Source: JADZGC01 sp964391595 | GTDB lineage: Bacteria; Patescibacteriota; Saccharimonadia; CAILAD01; GCA-016700035 | Assembly (NCBI GenBank): GCA_964391595.1 | Contig: CAYMMM010000034.1 | Span: forward strand, 1 to 7,040 | Length of the DNA: 7,040 bases | Direction of reading: 5' to 3' | Part shown: piece after piece, positions 1-5,584 of the stretch | How the letters are laid out: each line of letters begins with the position of its first letter | Numbering within the stretch: the first letter of the stretch is position 1 | Position numbers and translations under genes: made by a program | Notes under the pieces: model-generated | What the model was told of the DNA's origin: nothing | Database searches by the model: none | Seen by the model: the letters and a program-made list of their open reading frames with translations, nothing else

Positions 1-219
1 AAACCAAGCGCAAAACAATGCCAAAGCTATCGAGACACACAGTAATAGTTGCAGTGCATGATCAGAAACAGATAGCAATGTCCTCGAATACCAATAGTAG
101 AAGACATACAGACACGCAGCTAGCGCAAATGCAGCGACTAAGCTAACAATCAATCCTAGAATCGAAATCAACAGATACCACTTAGGAATCAAGGGGGTTT
201 TGCTCAAAGTTTTTGACAT
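1..219 (-). CDS. Partial multi-pass membrane protein, function unknown
   Basis: Reading the minus strand from the ATG at 219 to the window edge gives 73 codons without a stop; the 3' end lies outside the window. The translation has a short basic N-terminus (MSKTLSKTPLIPKW) followed by a long hydrophobic stretch (about residues 16-44, LLISILGLIVSLVAAF onward) and a second one from about residue 56 to the edge, so at least two membrane helices are likely. This hydrophobic pattern is the main support that the frame is real. The frame stays open upstream to a stop at 319-321, with a hydrophilic extension, but it contains no ATG, GTG or TTG, so 219 is the only ordinary start. No clear Shine-Dalgarno precedes it. 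It is divergent from the gene at 350. Family not recognised. Confidence 0.5.
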   Translation of the reverse strand, partial: MSKTLSKTPLIPKWYLLISILGLIVSLVAAFALAACLYVFYYWYSRTLLSVSDHALQLLLCVSIALALFCAWF

Positions 220-285
220 ATCATTGTTAAGCTTATCATTATTGCTGCGGTCTTTAAATTGCCGTGTTTTACCCTCATGAGAGTA

Positions 286-314
286 TTGACTTTTACCATA
301 TTTTATACTAATAT
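286..314 (+). promoter_or_regulatory. Promoter of the coiled-coil membrane protein gene
   Basis: A -35 TTGACT (286-291) is separated by 17 bp from a -10 TAATAT (309-314). This predicts a transcript starting near 321 and a leader of about 30 nt that carries the GGAG site at 340-343. TATAGT at 312-317 is an alternative -10 with 20-bp spacing. The sequence match is good but not perfect. Confidence 0.5.
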
Positions 315-325
315 AGTTCTATATT
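310..325. promoter_or_regulatory. Inverted repeat over the -10/start region
   Basis: AATATAG (310-316) and CTATATT (319-325) form a perfect 7-bp inverted repeat around TT. It overlaps the proposed -10 box and transcription start of the gene at 350 and lies between two divergent genes, where an operator would be expected. It is AT-rich, so chance occurrence is possible, and no regulator is identified. Confidence 0.3.
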
Positions 326-349
326 GCACTCGACTATCTGGAGATAACC

Positions 350-751
350 ATGGACGAGGATCCGCAAAGCACCATTCTGCGGCTCAGTCGTGAAAACACT
401 GCACTCAGAGAAAAGATTGCCGGACTTCGGCAGTTTATCGAAGATGAGCACACCGCAAACTCTGCGCACCTAGATGCAATGAGGAATCACTATTCGAGTG
501 AGCTCGAGAAAGAGAAATCGCTGCGAGAGTTCATGCTGCACAAAGAACGTGTCTTCACACACACATTGATTGCAATATTCATCACGCTCATGGCAATCAT
601 TCTCGCTCACTACAGACTACACGGTTTTGCAGCCTCGCAGTACAAAGCGGATACACAGCTGTATTTGAAAATGAGTCTCATGGCGCTAGTTGTGGCATCC
701 CCTTGGCTGGCGCTATACAATCACTGGCGCAAGCGGCCATCACGTACGTAG
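350..751 (+). CDS. Small coiled-coil protein with two membrane helices, function unknown
   Basis: A 133-residue protein. Residues about 5-68 are highly charged with heptad-like leucine/isoleucine spacing (ILRLSRENTALREKI onward), suggesting a cytoplasmic coiled coil. Two hydrophobic segments follow, about 70-90 (THTLIAIFITLMAIILA) and 104-124 (LYLKMSLMALVVASPWLALY). The C-terminal tail is basic (RKRPSRT), so both ends are probably cytoplasmic. The start is supported by GGAG at 340-343, 6 nt before the ATG. The gene has its own promoter and a stem-loop terminator just downstream, so it is probably a single-gene unit. I do not recognise the family; a role as a membrane-bound oligomeric scaffold or sensor accessory is only a guess from the architecture. 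Confidence 0.75.
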   Translation: MDEDPQSTILRLSRENTALREKIAGLRQFIEDEHTANSAHLDAMRNHYSSELEKEKSLREFMLHKERVFTHTLIAIFITLMAIILAHYRLHGFAASQYKADTQLYLKMSLMALVVASPWLALYNHWRKRPSRT

Positions 752-766
752 GTACGCCGCGACCCT

Positions 767-802
767 AGCACTTCGACGTATCGAAGTGCTGATTTTGTAT
801 TT
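767..802 (+). terminator. Intrinsic terminator after the coiled-coil membrane protein gene
   Basis: AGCACTTCGA (767-776) pairs perfectly with TCGAAGTGCT (781-790) around a CGTA loop, a 10-bp stem. It is followed by the T-rich run GATTTTGTATTT. It lies 15 nt after the stop codon and separates this gene from valS. Confidence 0.75.
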
Positions 803-809
803 ACGACAA

Positions 810-838
810 TTGTTCACAACGTACAGAACAAGCATAAC
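810..838 (+). promoter_or_regulatory. Weak candidate promoter for valS
   Basis: TTGTTC (810-815) and CATAAC (833-838) are 17 bp apart, downstream of the preceding terminator. They match the consensus poorly (3/6 and 4/6). An alternative is TAGGCT at 862-867 acting as a -10 for a nearly leaderless mRNA starting at ATG 875. Some promoter is expected here, but its identity is uncertain. Confidence 0.25.
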
Positions 839-868
839 TAGCATCTACTCCTGATTTGCGCTAGGCTA

Positions 869-3268
869 ATGGGTATGGAAAAAGCCTACGAGCCCTCAAA
901 ATACGAGCCACACATTCGCCAGCTTTGGGAAGATCATAAGTCGTACGATCTGGACAGTAACTCCCCTGCATCTAATGCGAAGCCATTCTCGATCATTATG
1001 CCCCCACCAAACGCCAATGGCTCACTACATGCTGGCCACCTCATGTATGTCGTGGAAGATATCATGACTCGCTATGCACGTATGCAGGGCAGCCCGACAA
1101 TCTGGCAGCCTGGTACCGATCATGCCGGTATCGAGACTCAATTTGTGTACGAAAAACAGCTCGCCAAAGATGGAAAAACACGTCACGATCTCGGGCAAGA
1201 GAAGTTTTATGCAGAAGTCTGGGATTTCGTAGAACAGCACAAAGGCACCATGATCGAGCAGATGCAAGCCATGGGCTTCTCGGCAGATTGGAGCAAACTC
1301 AAATACACGCTCGACCAAGACATCGTCGACATCGTGCTCGACACCTTCAAGCAGCTTCACGAGGACGGGTTTATCTATCGCGGTAACCGTATCGTTAATT
1401 GGGATCCCGTAACTCAATCAGCTTACGCAGACATCGAACTCAAGCATGTCGAGCAAGAAGACCCGCTCTATACCTTGGACTATGGCACAATTCAGATCGC
1501 GACAGTGCGTCCTGAGACAATCTTTGGCGATGTAGCAATCGCCGTAAATCCGAATGACGCACGATACACTCACCTCATCGGAACAGATGCGGTTATTCCG
1601 CTTATCGAGCGACCTATCCCCATCATTGCTGACGAGCACGTACAGCCAGACTTCGGTACTGGAGCGCTCAAGATCACCCCAGGCCACGACAAAAATGACT
1701 ATGAAGTCGGCTTGAGGCACAATCTCCCCCAGCTCACCGTCATCGACTTTGAGGGCAAGATGGTCAACGTCCCCGAAGAATATGCAGGCTTACCAGTCAA
1801 AGAAGCTCGAGAGAAAGTAGTAGCAGCCCTAGAATCAGCTGGCAAGCTCGTTGCCACAACCCCCTACACGCACTCTGTCGCCCTTCAAGATCGCTCCGGT
1901 GCACAAATAGAGCCGCTCATCACTGAGCAGTGGTTCATGCGTGTAGCCGAGCTCAATAAACCCGTCATCGACGCAATCGAAAAAGAGCATGTGAAACTCT
2001 ACCCGAAGCGTTTCAAGAAAATCGCCCTCGAATGGCTTAAGAATGAACATGACTGGTGTATATCGCGCCAGATCTGGTGGGGCATTCGCATACCAGTGTA
2101 TTACAAAACCAGCCATGATGCAGACAAGAAGCCATACATCATCGCCAAATCAGAAGACGAAGCTATTGCCTACTACGGCGCAGGAAACTTTCGTGCCGGA
2201 ACCGACACCTTTGACACCTGGTTTTCATCGGGTCAGTGGCCCTATGCTACTCTTATGACGAGCCTTGGTGAGAAATGGTCGGACTTCTACCCTACTACAA
2301 CCATGGCTACCGCCCGCGACATCCTGCACAAGTGGGTCACGCGCATGATCATGTTTTCTCTGTATAAAACAGGCAAAGTCCCCTTCGAGAATGTATACCT
2401 GTGGGGCATGGTTACTGACGAAAAGGGTCAGAAACTTTCGAAGTCCAAAGGTAACTACGGCGACCCCATGGAGATCACCGCGCAGTACGGCACTGACGCC
2501 CTCCGCCTTGCGCTCTCGATCGGCATCACCCCTGGTAATGACGGTAAGCTCTCTGAAGAAAAGATCAAAGGCTACCGCAACTTCTGCAACAAGCTTTGGA
2601 ACGTCGCTAGATTTATCAGTGGACGCCTCGAAGACAGCCACGCTGAACAAATTCGTAGCTTAACTCTAGAGGAATCATCACTCCTCTCCCCTGCCGATCA
2701 TTGGATTGTCGAAAAGTCTAACGTAGCCATCAAGCAGGTCACCACCCATCTCAATAACTACCGCTTTTCTGAGGCCGGTGAAACGATCTATCACCTTCTC
2801 TGGCATGATTTCGCGGACTGCTATATAGAATACGCCAAGCAGTCCCTCAATCCTGAGGTACTTGCCTACGTTCTCGAAGTAATCTTACGATTACTACATC
2901 CGTTCGCCCCCTTCGTGACAGAGGCTATCTGGCAGGAACTCACCTGGACAGATGGGCAGCTGATCACCGAACGTTGGCCTACCATTAGTATACGAACACA
3001 AACCGAACTTGGCAAGCAGTTTGATCTACAAATCGTGGAAATTCTAGCCGCAAAACAAAGTGAATCGGATAAAGTTCAGCGTGCGAAACTTGCAAAAGAA
3101 CTTGCAGATAAGAAGCGTCATATCGAGCTCATCGAAAGAAAGCTCTCTAATGAAAACTTCGTCGCACATGCACCTGCCGACGTCATCGAACAGGAGCGTG
3201 CTAGACTAGAAGAAGCACGCCATGCCCACGACACCATCAACCAAGCAATCCAAGATCTCAACACCTAA
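869..3268 (+). CDS. valS: Valyl-tRNA synthetase (class I), with reduced C-terminal region
   Basis: Joins L-valine to tRNA-Val using ATP and hydrolyses mischarged Thr-tRNA-Val in its editing domain; cytoplasmic. Visible landmarks are PPPNANG (45-51), the HIGH-type motif HAGH (54-57), the CP1 editing motif TVRPET (212-217), HDKNDYEVG (273-281), DWCISRQIWWG (395-405), DTWFSS and KLSKS (522-526), then the helical anticodon-binding domain and a C-terminal coiled coil (about 736-799) with the ValS signature SNENFV (760-765). At 799 residues it is shorter than E. coli ValS (951). About 30 residues link the anticodon domain (ERWP, 701-704) to the coiled coil, where E. coli has roughly 100. ATG 869 is the first in-frame start after a TAG at 839-841. 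ATG 875 is at least as good, because AGG at 863-865 is 9 nt from it and only 3 nt from 869. The gene overlaps the next one by 47 nt. Confidence 0.97.
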   Translation: MGMEKAYEPSKYEPHIRQLWEDHKSYDLDSNSPASNAKPFSIIMPPPNANGSLHAGHLMYVVEDIMTRYARMQGSPTIWQPGTDHAGIETQFVYEKQLAKDGKTRHDLGQEKFYAEVWDFVEQHKGTMIEQMQAMGFSADWSKLKYTLDQDIVDIVLDTFKQLHEDGFIYRGNRIVNWDPVTQSAYADIELKHVEQEDPLYTLDYGTIQIATVRPETIFGDVAIAVNPNDARYTHLIGTDAVIPLIERPIPIIADEHVQPDFGTGALKITPGHDKNDYEVGLRHNLPQLTVIDFEGKMVNVPEEYAGLPVKEAREKVVAALESAGKLVATTPYTHSVALQDRSGAQIEPLITEQWFMRVAELNKPVIDAIEKEHVKLYPKRFKKIALEWLKNEHDWCISRQIWWGIRIPVYYKTSHDADKKPYIIAKSEDEAIAYYGAGNFRAGTDTFDTWFSSGQWPYATLMTSLGEKWSDFYPTTTMATARDILHKWVTRMIMFSLYKTGKVPFENVYLWGMVTDEKGQKLSKSKGNYGDPMEITAQYGTDALRLALSIGITPGNDGKLSEEKIKGYRNFCNKLWNVARFISGRLEDSHAEQIRSLTLEESSLLSPADHWIVEKSNVAIKQVTTHLNNYRFSEAGETIYHLLWHDFADCYIEYAKQSLNPEVLAYVLEVILRLLHPFAPFVTEAIWQELTWTDGQLITERWPTISIRTQTELGKQFDLQIVEILAAKQSESDKVQRAKLAKELADKKRHIELIERKLSNENFVAHAPADVIEQERARLEEARHAHDTINQAIQDLNT
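3199..3207 (+). promoter_or_regulatory. Possible internal extended -10 box for the TPR-like gene
   Basis: TGCTAGACT inside the valS end fits TGN-TANNNT and resembles the TGCTACAAT found at 5570. It lies 14 nt before the ATG at 3222 and would give a leader of about 7 nt. It also encodes a conserved part of the ValS coiled coil (RARLEEA), so it may be coincidence. Confidence 0.2.
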
Positions 3269-4067
3269 GCCGATTATCTGGCTAGGTGTCGGAGTGCTGG
3301 CCTGGCTACTGCTGAGCGTTGCCGCCTCATACATCATTCGCGCGAATAGGGGAGTTATCTCGAGCGAAATAGCTCGCATCAAATCCCTTCCACAATCAGA
3401 GCAACAGGCAGCCCTACAGAAACTCGTTATCGCCACAGGCAATGACCAAGAAGCATCTAGGGCGCTTGCTAACTACTACATCTCGAGAGGGGATTACGCA
3501 CTCGGTGCTAGTGCTTACCTTGCGGCACAGCCAGAGCTGCGCTTGGAAGCAGCACAAGCATACGCGAAGGCTTACGACTTTCAAAAAGTCTCTGATCTAC
3601 GACGCATTGATACCAAGTCGACGAAGGGGGATGAGTGGCAGGTACTGCAGCAGACTGCAACATTAAACCTCAACCCAACCGATCTAGGAATATGTGAGAA
3701 TATTGGCCAACAGTCGGCTTTTGACGCTCTTCGGAATGCGTGTGATGTACTCAAGAACTCACAATCTAGCAAAGAAGATGTATATGCACTGGTCGATAAC
3801 GGGTTTCCACTTGTTGCAGCAAACCGGCTTGAGTCACAGAAGGCAAAGTCGAGCACCGACTACCTTCTCATCGCACAAATATATGCTCGAAAAGGAGAGA
3901 CTGACCGTGCCTTGAGCACACTTGAAGCTGGTTTTCAGGCAGTCCCTTATGACAAACTATTTCTCACCGAGAGTAAGCTGATACTCGAGCAACTAGGGGG
4001 CGGGGACTCAATCGCACGACTGAAAGAAAAGGTCCGGATGAACCTCAGCCTGTTGCCGAGTCAATAA
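3222..4067 (+). CDS. Membrane-anchored TPR-like repeat protein, function unknown
   Basis: A 281-residue protein. A short basic N-terminus (MPTTPSTKQSKISTPKP) precedes one membrane helix (about 17-39, PIIWLGVGVLAWLLLSVAA), and the remaining 240 residues are helical and soluble. Two stretches look like tetratricopeptide helix pairs: about 78-105 (SRALANYYISRGDYALGASA) and 212-245 (STDYLLIAQIYARKGETDRA region). Such repeats usually bind partner proteins. With a signal anchor the bulk is probably outside the cytoplasm, which would allow C148 and C164 to form a disulfide, but this is inference. The start lies inside valS with a 47-nt overlap. The next in-frame start (GTG, codon 25) would cut into the membrane helix, so 3222 is preferred although only a weak purine run precedes it. 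Probably co-transcribed with valS, without an obvious functional link. Confidence 0.8.
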   Translation: MPTTPSTKQSKISTPKPIIWLGVGVLAWLLLSVAASYIIRANRGVISSEIARIKSLPQSEQQAALQKLVIATGNDQEASRALANYYISRGDYALGASAYLAAQPELRLEAAQAYAKAYDFQKVSDLRRIDTKSTKGDEWQVLQQTATLNLNPTDLGICENIGQQSAFDALRNACDVLKNSQSSKEDVYALVDNGFPLVAANRLESQKAKSSTDYLLIAQIYARKGETDRALSTLEAGFQAVPYDKLFLTESKLILEQLGGGDSIARLKEKVRMNLSLLPSQ

Positions 4068-4094
4068 GTGTAAGCATAACCTTCACGTGAAATT

Positions 4095-4116
4095 AAAACA
4101 CATTATGTTTTTCTGT
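4095..4116 (+). terminator. Weak possible terminator after the TPR-like gene
   Basis: AAAACA (4095-4100) can pair with TGTTTT (4106-4111), followed by further T and pyrimidine residues. The stem is short and AT-only. Its support is mainly position, between a gene end at 4067 and the tRNA promoter. No better terminator was found in 4068-4188. Confidence 0.25.
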
Positions 4117-4188
4117 CAAGTTTTGCTTTAGTTTCGTTCTTATGCTTATTAATACTTACCGAACATAGCATTTTCTGGTAAAGTGCCG

Positions 4189-4194
4189 TATAAT
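4189..4194 (+). promoter_or_regulatory. -10 box of the tRNA-Ser transcription unit
   Basis: A perfect TATAAT at 4189-4194 predicts a start near 4201, 44 nt before the mature tRNA. No good -35 lies 16-18 bp upstream (TAGCAT at 4166-4171 is the nearest by spacing and is a poor match). The box probably serves both the tRNA and the coding gene immediately after it. Confidence 0.6.
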
Positions 4195-4202
4195 TTCCAT
4201 CT

Positions 4203-4244
4203 GTAGCTCAGATAGTTCGCACCAGACGTACGTCACATAGCTAC
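4203..4244 (+). other. Structured 5' leader of the tRNA-Ser transcript
   Basis: GTAGCT (4203-4208) is exactly complementary to AGCTAC (4239-4244), which ends on the base before the tRNA acceptor stem. The predicted leader could fold into a stem stacking on the tRNA. Inside it is a perfect 10-base palindrome, GACGTACGTC (4225-4234). It may influence RNase P processing or simply be chance; the pairing is seen, the role is inferred. Confidence 0.35.
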
Positions 4245-4339
<95 letters not shown>

Positions 4340-4344
4340 TATTT

Positions 4345-4713
4345 ATGAAACACGTCGCCGATACACTCAGGTCTTCTAAGAAACTTATCTTTACAGCCCA
4401 GTCTGCTAAGAATTTTCACCAACGAATGCTTATCTGTAGATATGTATTCGAAAAAGGACATGTGCTGCTCAACCCCTTCAACATGTTCGGCTATTATCTC
4501 TATGAGCTTGTGCCGCGAAATGCCGTACGCGAGGGGAACAATAATGTCTTATCTAGATGTGATGAGCTCTGGGTATTTGGAGACCTCAGCGATGGCGTCT
4601 TAAGCGAAATACGGTATGCAGATGAACTCAAGATGCCGATTCGATATTTCTCTATCGCAAATTTGCCAGATCAGATATCAGAAGTAACTTTTGCCGACCT
4701 ACCCAAAGAGTAA
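4345..4713 (+). CDS. Small nucleoside 2-deoxyribosyltransferase-like protein
   Basis: A 122-residue soluble protein resembling the DUF4406/DUF7768-type branch of the nucleoside 2-deoxyribosyltransferase-like superfamily. It has an N-terminal strand (KKLIFTAQSA, 12-21), a helix with CRYVFEKGHVLLNPF (31-45), then RCDELWVFGDLSDGVLSEI (71-89) with E88, and a final strand (MPIRYFSIA, 97-105). Superfamily enzymes act on the N-glycosidic bond of nucleosides or nucleotides; whether this one is catalytic is unknown. The ATG lies 7 nt after the tRNA CCA and has no Shine-Dalgarno. No upstream in-frame start exists before a TGA at 4264-4266, and the next ATG (residue 28) would remove the first strand. 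Expression probably depends on the tRNA promoter. By eye it is more AT-rich than the genes on either side. Confidence 0.8.
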   Translation: MKHVADTLRSSKKLIFTAQSAKNFHQRMLICRYVFEKGHVLLNPFNMFGYYLYELVPRNAVREGNNNVLSRCDELWVFGDLSDGVLSEIRYADELKMPIRYFSIANLPDQISEVTFADLPKE

Positions 4714-4719
4714 GGCAGC

Positions 4720-4729
4720 GAATATATTC
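4720..4729. promoter_or_regulatory. Palindrome next to the -35 box
   Basis: GAATATATTC is a perfect 10-base palindrome ending one base before the TTGACA box at 4731. The position suits an operator or a UP-like element, but it is short and AT-rich, so support is limited. Confidence 0.3.
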
Positions 4730-4730
4730 A

Positions 4731-4758
4731 TTGACATTATCGATTTTTTGTATATAAT
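4731..4758 (+). promoter_or_regulatory. Consensus sigma-70-type promoter of the 234-aa protein gene
   Basis: TTGACA (4731-4736), 16-bp spacer, TATAAT (4753-4758): both hexamers are perfect. The predicted start near 4765 gives a leader of about 41 nt. It is the strongest promoter in the window, and with the AGGAG site at 4797-4801 it suggests high expression. Confidence 0.85.
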
Positions 4759-4806
4759 AACTATCTGATCTACCCGCACCTACTGCCCTTACGAACAGGA
4801 GTCCAC

Positions 4807-5511
4807 ATGGATAACATCCGTGTACAGCCAAGCATTATCCCGACCGACGACGGCCCCGGTTTCGCGGTCGGAGCCATCAGCCTCGATATAGATCCTTTCA
4901 GTATGGCGCGTCTCGCCATCGACACAGCGCTCGATCTCCTCGCGATCTGCAAGGAGATCGCACCGCAAATCAGTGAAGCCTGGCCACGTGTCGCCTGCAC
5001 AAGGTTCGACACGCTATACGCCGGTTCGCACTACCATTTCGAGCCACTGCAATACGCATATCACAAGGCGATCCTTCTCTACAGTCTCGTCGCTACCGAT
5101 GTCGCACTAGGCGAGCGACGTCTCTTGATGCTCGTAAACGAGATGTATCAATCTGGCTTCAGCGAGCCCGATGTCAACCGTCGCTTGATCACAGACGCAC
5201 TCAGCGCCATTCAGAAGATCCATATGGACATCCTGCGCCGACAGCGCGATACTCAAGGTGAAAACTGGAGACGTGCATTTCCCGACCCGCATTGGGACGA
5301 CATGAACGAGCGCTTCTTGGCCTGGCCGAAATGGCAGCGCGACGATCTCATCGCGAAGATTCGACAGAATCACAACTTCGGTCACCCCGATGACGAAAGC
5401 CATGTGCTAGTGAGAGAACAAGCTTCGATCGACCTCGGTCGGCTTGCTGCACACTGGCCCGAAGAGGCTGCTGCGCTTGCAGAAGAGCTCGGACTCGCGC
5501 TTCCGGCGTAA
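4807..5511 (+). CDS. Unrecognised 234-residue soluble protein
   Basis: No family was recognised. The first 28 residues look extended (VGAISLDID); the rest is mainly helical, with a long helix over about 31-59, a His/Tyr-rich stretch YAGSHYHFEPLQYAYHKAIL (71-90), leucine-rich helices about 91-146, a Trp/Asp-rich segment RAFPDPHWDDMNERFLAWPKW (about 156-176) and an Ala-rich end. No signal peptide or membrane helix is seen, so it is probably cytoplasmic. The start is firm: AGGAG (4797-4801) lies 5 nt before the ATG. It has a perfect promoter and its own terminator, so it is transcribed alone and probably strongly. Sampled lines are about 52-58% G+C, clearly higher than the preceding gene (about 37% in one sampled line), which could reflect codon selection for expression or a different origin. 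Confidence 0.8.
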   Translation: MDNIRVQPSIIPTDDGPGFAVGAISLDIDPFSMARLAIDTALDLLAICKEIAPQISEAWPRVACTRFDTLYAGSHYHFEPLQYAYHKAILLYSLVATDVALGERRLLMLVNEMYQSGFSEPDVNRRLITDALSAIQKIHMDILRRQRDTQGENWRRAFPDPHWDDMNERFLAWPKWQRDDLIAKIRQNHNFGHPDDESHVLVREQASIDLGRLAAHWPEEAAALAEELGLALPA

Positions 5512-5523
5512 GCCCGCACAATC

Positions 5524-5570
5524 AGCCCCTGACCTTCAATACCACGAAGGTCAGGGGCTTCGTCATTCTT
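5524..5570 (+). terminator. Terminator after the 234-aa protein gene
   Basis: AGCCCCTGACCTTC (5524-5537) pairs perfectly with GAAGGTCAGGGGCT (5546-5559) over 14 bp around an 8-nt loop. The following sequence, TCGTCATTCTT, is T-rich but interrupted. The stem is very stable and starts 12 nt after the stop codon. Confidence 0.75.
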
Positions 5571-5578
5571 GCTACAAT
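5570..5578 (+). promoter_or_regulatory. Extended -10 promoter for leaderless transcription of the HELGH gene
   Basis: TGC-TACAAT fits an extended -10 (TGN + -10). The box ends 6 nt before the ATG at 5585, so transcription should start at or next to the start codon. No -35 or Shine-Dalgarno is visible; the region upstream is the preceding terminator stem. The same arrangement recurs at 6385. Confidence 0.6.
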
Positions 5579-5584
5579 AGAAGC

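Noticed and set aside
742..749. ACGTACGT palindrome repeated at 4226-4233
   Set aside because: Eight-base palindromes of this type can recur by chance in 7 kb, and the first copy is within coding sequence.
2225..2650. Minus-strand open frame of 141 residues opposite valS
   Set aside because: It lies entirely within the conserved valS coding region, has no promoter or ribosome site, and its composition is that of an antisense shadow. The same applies to the other antisense frames over valS.
4203..4219. tRNA D-arm-like sequence TAGCTCAGATAGTTCG before tRNA-Ser, considered as a tRNA relic
   Set aside because: Beyond the TAGCTCAG resemblance there is no D-stem partner, anticodon arm or T arm. 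The pairing with 4239-4244 explains the bases at least as well.
5444..5584. N-terminal extension of the HELGH protein
   Set aside because: It would run through the end of the 234-aa gene and its terminator stem. The promoter-like box at 5570-5578 points to ATG 5585.
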